DNA of 64,000 nt from Burkholderia sp. BCC1644 (lineage in GTDB: Bacteria; Pseudomonadota; Gammaproteobacteria; Burkholderiales; Burkholderiaceae). A program made the position numbers and the translations under genes. The stretch spans positions 62,001 through 126,000 of the forward strand of contig NZ_CADFEI010000021.1 in the NCBI RefSeq assembly GCF_902833225.1, written 5' to 3'. Positions 55,583 through 64,000 of this stretch are shown in pieces; position 1 is the stretch's first letter, and each line of letters begins with the position of its first letter. Below the pieces are notes generated by a model that worked only from the letters and a program-made list of their open reading frames with translations, had not been told where the DNA came from and made no database searches.

Positions 55583-56682
55583 TGCAGTTCTTCCAGGTTC
55601 GCGCCGGCCGCCTTCGCGCACACGCGCGCGACTTCGTCGGTGGCCTCGGGCTTCGCCAGCGAGCGCGAACGTTCCGCCATGTCCGCGAGCGATGCCCGCG
55701 ACTGGCCGCGCAGCCAGTCGGCGAGCAGTTCCGCCGACAGGTCGCGTTGTTGCACCAGCACGGCCGCGCCCGCGTCGGCGAGGAACGCGGCGTTGGTCGT
55801 CTGGTGATCGTCGACCGCGTACGGGAACGGCACGAACAGCGCCGCCACGCCCACCGCCGCGATCTCCGACACCGTCATCGCACCCGACCGGCAGATCACG
55901 AGATCCGCCGCCGCATACGCGGCCGCCATGTCGTCGATGAACGGCACGAGCCGCACGTCTTCGCCGGCCGCGAAACCGGCCGCTTCGTAATTCGTCTTCA
56001 ATGCTTCGATGTGCTTCACGCCGGCCTGGTGCACGACGCGCGGGCGTTCGCCCGGCGTCAGCAGCGCCAGCGCGCGCGGCACGACTTCGTTCAGCGCGGC
56101 CGCACCGAGGCTGCCGCCGACGACCAGCACGTTCAGCGGGCCGCTGCGCGACGCATAGCGTGCTTTGGGCGGTTCCGTGCGCGCAAGTTCCGCGCGAATC
56201 GGGTTGCCCGTCCATTCCGCGTGCGGCAGTGCGCCGGGGAATGCGACGAGCACGCGCTTCGCGAGTTTCGCGAGCACCTTGTTCGTCAGGCCCGCGATCG
56301 AATTCTGTTCATGCAGCACGAGCGGACGCCCCGACAGCGCGGCCATCACGCCCGCCGGGAACGTGATGTAGCCGCCCATCCCGAGCACGACGTCCGGCCG
56401 CACGCGACGCAGCGCGCCGAGGCTCTGCCAGCATGCGCGCAGCAGGTTGACCGGCAGCGTCAGCTTGGTCTTCAGGCCCTTGCCGCGCAGCCCGCCGAAC
56501 CGCACGTACTCCATCGGAATGCCGTGCTTCGGCACGAGCGTCGCTTCCATCCCGGCCGGATTGCCGAGCCATACGACGCGCCAGCCCGCCGCTTCCATCC
56601 GGTGCGCGACCGCGAGCCCCGGGAACACGTGGCCCCCGGTGCCGCCTGCCATCACCATCAGCGTGCGTTGCGACGCGGTCAT
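55579..56682 (-). CDS. murG: UDP-GlcNAc:lipid I GlcNAc transferase
   Basis: Forms lipid II on the cytoplasmic face of the inner membrane. Seen in 367 residues: G-G-T-G-G-H-V-F-P (13-21), G-M-G-G-Y, and the donor-binding C-terminal G-G-S-L-G and C-R-S-G-A-M-T-V-S-E. Start overlaps the ftsW stop by 4 nt. Confidence 0.98.
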
Positions 56683-57962
56683 ACCTTCCCTCCGCGCATC
56701 AGCACCCGGTTTTCGTAGTCGACCCGCAGCAGCACCGCGAGCGAGACGCAGTTCAGCAGGATGCCGGAGCCGCCGTAGCTCACCAGCGGCAGCGTCAGGC
56801 CCTTGGTCGGCAGCAGCCCGAGGTTCACGCCCATGTTGATGAACGTCTGCGCGCCGAACCAGATGCCGATGCCTTTCGCCATCAGGCCCGCGAACGTGCG
56901 GTCGAGCGCGAGCGCCTGGCGACCGATCTCGAACGCGCGGCGCACGATCCAGTAGAACAGCAGGATCACGACGAGCACGCCGACGAAGCCGAGCTCCTCG
57001 CCGATCACCGCGAGGATGAAGTCGGTATGGGCTTCCGGCAGGTAGTTCAGCTTCTCGACGCTGCCGCCGAGGCCGACGCCGAACCACTCGCCGCGACCGA
57101 ACGCGATCAGCGAGTGCGTGAGCTGGTACGCCTTGCCCTGCGCGTAGCGCTCGTCCCACGGATCCAGATACGCGAAGATCCGCTCGCGACGCCACGGCGA
57201 CAGCCATACGAGCATCGTGAACGTGCCGACCGCCGTCGCGACGAGGCCGCCGAACAGCTTGCCGTTCACGCCGCCGAGGAACAGCACGCCCATCGCGATC
57301 GCGGCGACCACCATGAACGCGCCCATGTCGGGCTCGAGCAGCAGCAGCGCACCGACCAGGCCGACCGCGAATGCCATCGGCAGGAAGCCCTTCGCGAAGC
57401 TCTGCATGTATTCCTGCTTGCGCACCGTGTAGTTCGCCGCGTAGATCGTCACCGCGAGCTTCATGATTTCCGACGGCTGCATGTTCGTGATGCCGAGCGG
57501 AATCCAGCGGCGCGCACCGTTCACGCCCTTGCCGACGTGCGGGATCAGCACGATCACGAGGCCGACGAGCGCGATCAGGAAGAGATGCGGCGCGTACTTG
57601 TCCCATGTCGAGACGGGCACGCGGAACGCGATCACCGCCGCGATGAACGCGACGGCGAGCGAGATGCAGTGGCGCATCAGGAACGCGTAATCGTGATACG
57701 ACGCGTATTTCGGCGAGTCGGGCATCGCGATCGACGCCGAATACACCATCACGACGCCGAGCCCGAGCAGCGCGATCGCGACCCACAACAGCGAGTAGTC
57801 GAAATCGAGCATCCGCGAACGGCTCGGGCGCACGCCGTTGACGACGCTCGCGAGGCCGCCCGTCGCGGCACGCGTGGCCGACGCGACGCGACCGCCCGCG
57901 GCATTGCCGCCGGTGTCGCGCCGGTCGTTGAAACGGGAGACGAGGCGATCGGACCAGCTCAT
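56679..57962 (-). CDS. ftsW: SEDS peptidoglycan polymerase FtsW
   Basis: Septal glycan polymerase paired with FtsI. Seen in 427 residues: a basic, disordered N-terminus (about 50 residues), about ten membrane helices, the periplasmic loop with L-P-E-A-H-T-D-F-I, and G-G-S-G-I-L near the C-terminus. The ATG at 57962 overlaps the murD stop by 4 nt. Confidence 0.96.
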   Translation of the reverse strand: MSWSDRLVSRFNDRRDTGGNAAGGRVASATRAATGGLASVVNGVRPSRSRMLDFDYSLLWVAIALLGLGVVMVYSASIAMPDSPKYASYHDYAFLMRHCISLAVAFIAAVIAFRVPVSTWDKYAPHLFLIALVGLVIVLIPHVGKGVNGARRWIPLGITNMQPSEIMKLAVTIYAANYTVRKQEYMQSFAKGFLPMAFAVGLVGALLLLEPDMGAFMVVAAIAMGVLFLGGVNGKLFGGLVATAVGTFTMLVWLSPWRRERIFAYLDPWDERYAQGKAYQLTHSLIAFGRGEWFGVGLGGSVEKLNYLPEAHTDFILAVIGEELGFVGVLVVILLFYWIVRRAFEIGRQALALDRTFAGLMAKGIGIWFGAQTFINMGVNLGLLPTKGLTLPLVSYGGSGILLNCVSLAVLLRVDYENRVLMRGGKV

Positions 57963-59482
57963 GGCGTCGCTCCTTTGTCGATGGCGATTTCGTCGACCGC
58001 CGCGCGGAACACATCCGCGCGATGGGCGTAGTTCCTGAACATGTCGAGGCTCGCGCACGCGGGCGACAGCAACACCGCATCGCCCGGCTCCGCGAGATCG
58101 GCGGCCGCATGCACCGCGCCTTCCAGCGTCGCGTGGTCGGCGAGCGGTACGCCCGTTTCGGCGAGCGTGTCGCGGATCGCCGGCGCGTCGCGGCCGATCA
58201 GCATCACCGCACGGCACCAGCGCGCGACCGGCGCGACCAGCGGCGCGAAATCCTGCCCCTTGCCGTCGCCGCCCGCGATCAGCACGATCTTCTGTGCGAG
58301 CCCGTCGAGCGCGGCGACCGTCGCGCCGACGTTCGTACCCTTGCTGTCGTCGACGTAGTCGACGTCGTCGATCGTCGCGATCACTTCGACGCGATGCGCT
58401 TCGCCGCGGTATTCGCGCAGCGCGTGCAGCAGCGGCGCGGCCGGCAGGTCGATCGCGCGTGCGAGCGCGAATGCGGCCAGCGCGTTCGCCGCGTTGTGCA
58501 ACCCGCGAATCCGCAGCGCGTCGGTCGGCATCAGGCGCTTCTGTGCAATGTCGGGCGTATGGGCCGCGTCACGCTTGCGCCGGCGGGTCGTCGCGACTTC
58601 ATCCGGCGCGTCGCGATCGACGGCTTCCACCAGCCATGCGATACCGTTGTCGCGCGACAGCCCGTAGTCGCCGTCCTGCACCGGTTCGTTCAGGCCGAAC
58701 GTGACCGTGCGCGGCGCGTCGGCCGCGCCGGCCGCCGGTGCAAACTTCATCACGGCCGAATCGTCGCGGTTCAGCACGCGCGTCGTCGTCGCGCCGAAGA
58801 TCCGGCCCTTGGCCTGCGCGTACGCGTCGAAGCTGCCGTGCCAGTCGAGGTGATCCTGCGTGATGTTGAGGATCGTGGCCGCGTCGGGCGCGAACGTGCG
58901 CGCGGTCTCGAGCTGGAAGCTCGACAGTTCGAGCACCCATACGTCGGGCAGCGCCGTTTCGTCGATCGCGTTCGCGAGCCGGTCGAGCATTGCCGGGCTG
59001 ATGTTGCCGGCGACCGCGACCTTCTTGCCCGCGCGTTGGCACAGCAGACCCGTGAGGCTCGTCGTCGTGGTCTTGCCGTTGGTGCCGGTGATCGCGAGCA
59101 CCTTCGGCTGGTAGCCGCTCGTGCCGAGCGCGCGCAGCGCCTGCGCGAAGAATTCCAGCTCGCCCCACACCGCGACGCCGCGCTCGTGCGCGGCCGCGAC
59201 CAGCGCCGCGAGCGCCGGTTCGAGCGGAGACAGGCCGGGGCTCAGCCCGACGAGTTCGACGCCACCGTCGAGCAGCGCGGGCGTGAACGCGCCGCCGACG
59301 AATTCCGCATCGATGCCTTCGGCCTGCAGCGCGGCAAGGTTGGGCGGCGCCTCGCGGGTATCGGCAATACGCAGCCGGCACCCGTGCCTCGCGCACCATC
59401 GCGCGATCGCGAGACCCGATTCACCGAGCCCCAGTACGAGCACCATCGGCCGTTGCCGATCTCCAAACATCTCGCCAGACAT
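57959..59482 (-). CDS. murD: UDP-N-acetylmuramoyl-L-alanine--D-glutamate ligase
   Basis: Adds D-Glu. Seen in 507 residues: ATP loop T-G-T-N-G-K-T-T (132-139), E-L-S-S-F-Q-L, N-I-T-Q-D-H-L-D, and D-D-S-K-G-T-N. It is about 70 residues longer than the E. coli enzyme (438), partly through a charged insertion near 291-316 just before R-I-R-G-L-H-N. ATG at 59482 or the in-frame ATG at 59470 may be the start; the latter is common in relatives. Confidence 0.96.
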   Translation of the reverse strand: MSGEMFGDRQRPMVLVLGLGESGLAIARWCARHGCRLRIADTREAPPNLAALQAEGIDAEFVGGAFTPALLDGGVELVGLSPGLSPLEPALAALVAAAHERGVAVWGELEFFAQALRALGTSGYQPKVLAITGTNGKTTTTSLTGLLCQRAGKKVAVAGNISPAMLDRLANAIDETALPDVWVLELSSFQLETARTFAPDAATILNITQDHLDWHGSFDAYAQAKGRIFGATTTRVLNRDDSAVMKFAPAAGAADAPRTVTFGLNEPVQDGDYGLSRDNGIAWLVEAVDRDAPDEVATTRRRKRDAAHTPDIAQKRLMPTDALRIRGLHNAANALAAFALARAIDLPAAPLLHALREYRGEAHRVEVIATIDDVDYVDDSKGTNVGATVAALDGLAQKIVLIAGGDGKGQDFAPLVAPVARWCRAVMLIGRDAPAIRDTLAETGVPLADHATLEGAVHAAADLAEPGDAVLLSPACASLDMFRNYAHRADVFRAAVDEIAIDKGATP

Positions 59483-59498
59483 CCTTGTTACCTTTCCT

Positions 59499-60668
59499 TT
59501 ACCGCAGCTTGAGGGTGGTCAGACCGAACAGGCACAGCATCAGCGTGATGATCCAGAAACGCACGACCACCTGCGTTTCCTTCCAGCCGGACAATTCGAA
59601 ATGGTGATGCAGCGGCGCCATCTTCAGCAGGCGCCGCCCTTCGCCGTAACGCTTCTTCGTGTACTTGAACCACGAAACCTGCAGCATCACCGACAGCGTT
59701 TCCGCGACGAAGATGCCGCCCATGATGAACAGCACGATTTCCTGGCGCACGATCACCGCGACCGTGCCGAGCGCGCCGCCGAGCGCCAGCGCGCCGACGT
59801 CGCCCATGAACACCTGCGCGGGGTGCGTGTTGTACCAGAGGAACGCAAGCCCTGCCCCACCCATCGCGGAACAGAAGATCAACAGTTCGCCCGCGCCCGG
59901 GATGTGCGGGAACAGCAGGTATTTTGAATAGACCGCGCTGCCCATCACGTACGCGAACACACCCAGCGACGCGCCGACCAGCACGACCGGCATGATCACG
60001 AGACCGTCGAGGCCGTCCGTCAGGTTCACCGCGTTGCTCGCGCCGACGATCACGAAGTAGGTCAGCACGATGAAGCCCCACACGCCGAGCGGGTAGCTGA
60101 TCGACTTCAGGAACGGCAGCATCAGGTCGGCGCGTGCCGGCAGCCCCATCGACAGGCCGCTCCTCACCCAGGCCATGAACAGGTCGAATACGCGCACGTT
60201 GTTCGCCTCGGACACGCTGAACGCGAGGTAGACGGCCGCGAACAGCCCGATCACCGATTGCCAGAAATACTTCTCGCGCGACGACATCCCGCGCGGGTCC
60301 TTGTGGACGACCTTGCGGTAGTCGTCGACCCAGCCGATCACGCCGAAGCCGAACGTGACGAGCATCACGATCCAGATGAAACGGTTCGTCAGGTCGCCCC
60401 ACAGCAGCGTCGCGACCGCGATGCCGATCAGGATCAGCACGCCGCCCATCGTCGGCGTGCCGGACTTGACGAGGTGGGTCTGCGGGCCATCCTTGCGCAC
60501 GGCCTGCCCGACCTTCATTTGCGTCAGCTTGCGGATCACCCACGGTCCGCACACGAGCCCGATCCCCAGCGCGGTGATGGTGGCCATCACCGCCCGGAAC
60601 GTGAGGTACGTGAACAAGCGCAAAAAGCTTGCGTCTCCTTGCAGCCATTGCGCCAGCGCCAGCAGCAT
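59499..60668 (-). CDS. mraY: Phospho-MurNAc-pentapeptide translocase
   Basis: Makes lipid I by attaching the precursor to undecaprenyl phosphate. Seen in 389 residues: about ten membrane helices, [22 protein letters not shown], and a His-rich loop P-L-H-H-H-F-E. It lies 16 bp from both murF and murD. Confidence 0.97.
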
Positions 60669-60684
60669 GCTTCCTTCCTTCTAC

Positions 60685-62091
60685 TCAGTGTGCCGCGGGC
60701 GCAGTGCCCGCCGCGGGTTGGTTCGTCAGCGCGTCGACCACGCGCTCCATCTTCATGTACCGCGAGCCCTTCACGAGCAGCGTCGCCTGCGCGCCGTAAC
60801 CGGCCGCGAGCAGCGCCGCCACGAGCGCGCCGACGTCGTCGAAGTGGCGTGCCGTGTCGCCGTACGCCGTGCACGCATCGCGCGACGCGTCGCCGAGCGC
60901 GAACAGCGCAACGATCCCGCGATCGCGCGCATAGGCGCCGATCTCGCGGTGAAAGGCCGGCCCTTCGTCGCCGACCTCGCCCATGTCGCCGATCACCAGC
61001 ACGCGCGGTGCCGGATGCGCGGCGAGCACGTCGATCGCGGCACGCATCGAATCGGGATTCGCGTTGTACGTATCGTCGACGACCGTCGCGCCCGCGAGGC
61101 TGCCGGCTGTCGCCTGCTTCACCTGCAGCCGGCCCTTGACCGGTTCGAACGATTCGAGGCCCTGCCTGATCGCCGACAGCGCGACGCCGGCGCCGAGCGC
61201 CGCAGCCGTCGCGGCCAGCGCATTGCGCGCGTTGTGCTCGCCGAGCGCGCGCAGCCGCACCGTGACGGCGCCGGCCGGCGTATCGATCGCGAGTTCGCCG
61301 CCGTGCAGGCGGCCGATGACCTGCGCGTCGTTCTGCCGCTCGGCGTCGTGCAGCGCGAAATCGAGGATCCGGTTGCCGGTTGCCGCGACCCGCCAGATGC
61401 CCGCGTACGCGTCGTCGGCCGGGAACACCGCGACGCCGTCCGGCGGCAGCGCGTGAATCACGGCCGCGTGTTCGAGCGCGACGGCTTCCACCGTCGCCAT
61501 GAATTCCTGGTGCTCGCGCTGAGCGTTGTTGACGAGCGCGACCGTCGGCGCCGTGAGGCGCGCGAGGACTTCGGTCTCGCCCGGGTGGTTCATCCCGATC
61601 TCGATCACCGCGAGACGGTGCTGGGCCGACAGGCGCAGCAGCGTCAGCGGCAGGCCAACATCGTTGTTCAGATTGCCGGCGGTCGCGAGCCGTGCGTCGG
61701 CGCCGACCGCCGCCGCAAAGATCGACGCGATCATTTCCTTGACGGTCGTCTTGCCGTTGCTGCCCGTCACCGCGACGAGCGGCAGCGCGAATCGTTTGCG
61801 CCAGCCGTGTGCGAGCGCGCCGAGCGCGGCGCGCGTTTCGCCGCCGACGATCGCCGGCATCGCGACGCCGGCCGGCACGTGCGCGACGAGCGCCGCGGCG
61901 GCGCCGCGCGCGGCGACATCACCGAGGAAGTCGTGCGCGTCGAAGCGCTCGCCTTTCAGTGCGACGAACAGGTCGCCCGGACCGGCCGTGCGGCTGTCCG
62001 TCGATACGCGATCGAACGTGACACCCGCGTCGCCGTGGACGGTTGCGCCGGGAATCAGGCGGGCGGCTTCGCCGAGACTGAGCATCGTCAT
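60685..62091 (-). CDS. murF: UDP-MurNAc-tripeptide--D-Ala-D-Ala ligase
   Basis: Completes the pentapeptide. Seen in 468 residues: ATP loop T-G-S-N-G-K-T-T (109-116), I-E-I-G-M-N-H-P-G-E, N-N-A-Q-R-E-H, and D-D-T-Y-N-A-N-P. ATG at 62091 overlaps the murE stop by 4 nt; an ATG two codons later is also possible. Confidence 0.97.
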   Translation of the reverse strand: MTMLSLGEAARLIPGATVHGDAGVTFDRVSTDSRTAGPGDLFVALKGERFDAHDFLGDVAARGAAAALVAHVPAGVAMPAIVGGETRAALGALAHGWRKRFALPLVAVTGSNGKTTVKEMIASIFAAAVGADARLATAGNLNNDVGLPLTLLRLSAQHRLAVIEIGMNHPGETEVLARLTAPTVALVNNAQREHQEFMATVEAVALEHAAVIHALPPDGVAVFPADDAYAGIWRVAATGNRILDFALHDAERQNDAQVIGRLHGGELAIDTPAGAVTVRLRALGEHNARNALAATAAALGAGVALSAIRQGLESFEPVKGRLQVKQATAGSLAGATVVDDTYNANPDSMRAAIDVLAAHPAPRVLVIGDMGEVGDEGPAFHREIGAYARDRGIVALFALGDASRDACTAYGDTARHFDDVGALVAALLAAGYGAQATLLVKGSRYMKMERVVDALTNQPAAGTAPAAH

Positions 62092-63626
62092 TCGCCGCCT
62101 CCCTTGCCGTGCGTCGCGCGCGCTGCCAGCGCGAGCCGCGCGTGATCCTGGTCGGAGAACGTACGCTTCTTGCCCATGATTTCCTGCGTGGCCTCGTGGC
62201 CCTTGCCGGCCAGCACGACGACATCCTCGCGTGCGGCGCCGCGCACGGCCTGCAGGATCGCGCTCGCGCGATCCTCGATGCGACGTGCGTGATCGGGCGC
62301 GGTCATGCCCGCGACGATCTGGTCGATGATGCGCTGCGGATCTTCGCTGCGCGGGTTGTCGCTCGTGACGACGGTCTCGTCGGCGAGCCGCTCCGCGATC
62401 GCGCCCATCAGCGGGCGCTTCGTCGCATCTCGATCGCCGCCGCAGCCGAACATGCAGACGAGCCGGCCGCCGCGCGCCGTGGCGATCGGGCGCAGCGCAT
62501 CCAGCGTCTTTTCGAGCGCGTCGGGCGTATGTGCGTAGTCGATCACGACGAGCGGTTCGTCGTTCTGCAGCCGGCCGCCGAGCCGCTGCATCCGGCCGTT
62601 GACGGACTCGAGCCGCTCGATCTCGGCGAGCGCCGCATCGAACGGCACGTCGGCCGAGAGCAGCGAGCCGAGTACCGCAAGCAGGTTGCTGACGTTGAAC
62701 GTGCCGAGCGTGCCGACCTCGACGTCCGCGTCGCCCCACGACGAACGCAGGCGGAATGCCGTGCCGGTCGCGGTGGCGCGCACGTCGAGCGCGACCAGTT
62801 CGCGATCGGCATCGGGCGCCGGCGCGTCGCCGATCCCGTACGCGATCGTGCGCACGCGACCGGCCAGCTTCTCGAGCAGACGTTGGCCGGCCGCGTCGTC
62901 GCGGTTGATCACCGCCGTGCGCAGGCCGCGCCACGCGAACAGCTTCGCCTTCGCGGCTTCGTACGCATCGAACGTGCCGTGATAGTCGAGGTGATCCTGC
63001 GTGAGGTTCGTAAATACCGCGATATCGAAGGCCGTGCCGTTCACGCGGCCCTGATGCAGCGCGTGCGACGACACTTCCATCGCCACGGCCTTCGCGCCCG
63101 CGTCGCGCAATTGCGCAAGGCTGCGCTGAAGCTGCGGCGCATCGGGCGTCGTGAAACCGGTCGGCACGAGCTGGCCGGGCATCCCGGTACCGAGCGTGCC
63201 GATCACCGCGCACGGCTGGTGCAGCGCCGTCAGCGCGGCAGCAATCCATTGCGTGCACGACGTCTTGCCGTTCGTCCCCGTGACGCCAACCGCGAGCAGG
63301 CTGTCGCTCGGATCGCCGTACCAGCCGCTGGCGATCTCGCCGGCGAGCTGGTCGAGCGCCGGCACCGCGAGCGCAACGGGTACGGCCGGCGCTGCGGCCA
63401 GCCCTTCCGGCTGATACAGCACGGCGGCCGCACCTTGTGCGACGGCGTCGGAGATGAAGGCGCGGTTGTCTGCCCCGTCGACCGCATACGCAACGAACAC
63501 GTCGCCAGCCTTGAGGCTGCGCGTGTCGGCATGCAGTTGCGCCGCGGGGGCCACATGCTGACGCAGCCACGCAAGCGCGGCTGCGATCTGCTGATGCGCC
63601 GGATGGGAACTGCGGGCGGCGCTCAT
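62088..63626 (-). CDS. murE: UDP-MurNAc-L-Ala-D-Glu--meso-DAP ligase
   Basis: Adds meso-diaminopimelate. Seen in 512 residues: ATP loop T-G-T-N-G-K-T-S (116-123), E-V-S-S-H-A-L, N-L-T-Q-D-H-L-D-Y-H, and D-N-P-R (423-426), the signature for meso-DAP rather than lysine. The start overlaps the ftsI stop by 4 nt. Confidence 0.98.
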   Translation of the reverse strand: MSAARSSHPAHQQIAAALAWLRQHVAPAAQLHADTRSLKAGDVFVAYAVDGADNRAFISDAVAQGAAAVLYQPEGLAAAPAVPVALAVPALDQLAGEIASGWYGDPSDSLLAVGVTGTNGKTSCTQWIAAALTALHQPCAVIGTLGTGMPGQLVPTGFTTPDAPQLQRSLAQLRDAGAKAVAMEVSSHALHQGRVNGTAFDIAVFTNLTQDHLDYHGTFDAYEAAKAKLFAWRGLRTAVINRDDAAGQRLLEKLAGRVRTIAYGIGDAPAPDADRELVALDVRATATGTAFRLRSSWGDADVEVGTLGTFNVSNLLAVLGSLLSADVPFDAALAEIERLESVNGRMQRLGGRLQNDEPLVVIDYAHTPDALEKTLDALRPIATARGGRLVCMFGCGGDRDATKRPLMGAIAERLADETVVTSDNPRSEDPQRIIDQIVAGMTAPDHARRIEDRASAILQAVRGAAREDVVVLAGKGHEATQEIMGKKRTFSDQDHARLALAARATHGKGGGE

Positions 63627-64000
63627 CGAACAACTCCTGGTGAATTACGCGTCGTGCTGGACACGATCATATGCTTCGCACCGCTTCCCGCGGCCAGCTT
63701 TTGCGGCCCCGTTGCAGCCGGTGCTGCCGGCGAATCGTCAGACACGACGAGCTGCTTGATCGGCATGTTCGGCGGGACGTTCAGCGCGCGCATCGTGTCG
63801 CCGGCGATCGCCGAGAATACGGGGCCGGACACCTGGCCGCCGAAGTGGCTGCCGGCGGTCGGCTCGTCGACCGACACCGCGACGACGATGCGAGGATTCG
63901 GCATCGGCGCCATCCCGACGAACGACGCGCGGTACTTGCGCGTGTAGCCGTGGCCTTCATGCTTGTATGCGGTACCGCTCTTGCCGCCCACGCGATAGCC
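63623..64000 (-). CDS. ftsI: Septal transpeptidase FtsI (PBP3), C-terminal part
   Basis: Only the last 125 residues or so are in the window; the 5' part lies beyond the right edge. Seen: G-G-K-S-G-T-A, the third active-site motif of the penicillin-binding transpeptidase domain, R-A-S-F-V-G-M-A-P, A-V-S-V-D-E-P and G-G-Q-V-S-G-P-V-F, then a Pro/Ala/Ser-rich tail of about 55 residues. The gene order (upstream of murE) and the SEDS partner ftsW support FtsI over other class B PBPs. The serine and SxN motifs cannot be checked here. Confidence 0.93.
   Translation of the reverse strand, partial: GYRVGGKSGTAYKHEGHGYTRKYRASFVGMAPMPNPRIVVAVSVDEPTAGSHFGGQVSGPVFSAIAGDTMRALNVPPNMPIKQLVVSDDSPAAPAATGPQKLAAGSGAKHMIVSSTTRNSPGVVR

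Overview
The window is GC-rich chromosomal DNA with dense, short-spaced genes and no mobile elements. Its content points to a beta-proteobacterium of the genus Burkholderia, most likely the B. cepacia complex. The main reasons are the division/cell-wall order murE-murF-mraY-murD-ftsW-murG-murC-ddl-ftsQ-ftsA-ftsZ followed by a peroxiredoxin and lpxC, the accB-accC-prmA-zinc-ribbon-tpx-sugar-kinase run, a lysine/alanine-repeat H1-like histone, and protein lengths that match what I remember of Burkholderia homologues. This assignment is from recognition; no database search was possible.

Layout. 1-7.6 kb (minus strand): a 3'-truncated S10 peptidase lipoprotein, then mtgA, aroE, an RNB exoribonuclease, a YqiA-like esterase and mpl, mostly joined by 4-nt overlaps. 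7.9-16.1 kb (plus): an unknown protein, a TlpA-like thioredoxin, aroQ, accB, accC, prmA, a DUF3426 zinc-ribbon membrane protein, tpx, a PfkB-family kinase and a glycine-zipper lipoprotein. 16.3-24.3 kb (minus): histone H1-like gene, nrdB, nrdA with a strong NrdR-type control region, ampD, a small zinc-ribbon membrane protein and ypjD. 24.4-26.4 kb (plus): ffh and hpt. 26.5-28.8 kb (minus): marC-like and proS. 29-30.3 kb (plus): rppH and a CNP1-like lipoprotein. 30.4-33.5 kb (minus): proB, obgE, rpmA, rplU. 33.7-41.7 kb (plus): ispB, tRNA-Pro(CGG), a CorC/HlyC-type CBS protein, pilB-pilC-pilD, coaE, zapD, yacG. 41.7-47.2 kb (minus): mutT, a DUF815 ATPase, argJ, secA. 47.5-48 kb (plus): a DUF721 protein. 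48-64 kb (minus): lpxC, a peroxiredoxin and the dcw cluster from ftsZ back to the C-terminal end of ftsI, which runs off the right edge.

The dominant theme is envelope growth. It covers synthesis of the peptidoglycan precursor (murE, murF, mraY, murD, murG, murC, ddl), polymerisation and cross-linking (ftsW, ftsI, mtgA), recycling (mpl, ampD), lipid A (lpxC), the undecaprenyl/quinone-type prenyl branch (ispB), the divisome (ftsQ, ftsA, ftsZ, zapD) and protein export (secA, ffh). Shikimate (aroE, aroQ), fatty-acid (accBC), deoxynucleotide (nrdAB), proline (proB, proS) and arginine (argJ) functions fill the rest. I see no CRISPR array, rRNA, insertion sequence, prophage or defence island.

I did not find a convincing new multi-gene system. 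The best leads are regulatory or structural: a paired NrdR-box promoter with a long nrdA leader and a strong stem between nrdA and nrdB; a terminator-like hairpin directly before proS; a 22-bp perfect inverted repeat between two converging terminators next to the histone gene; a terminator touching the ribosome-binding site of the CNP1-like gene; and a conserved unknown protein with a degenerate nucleotidyltransferase-like motif.
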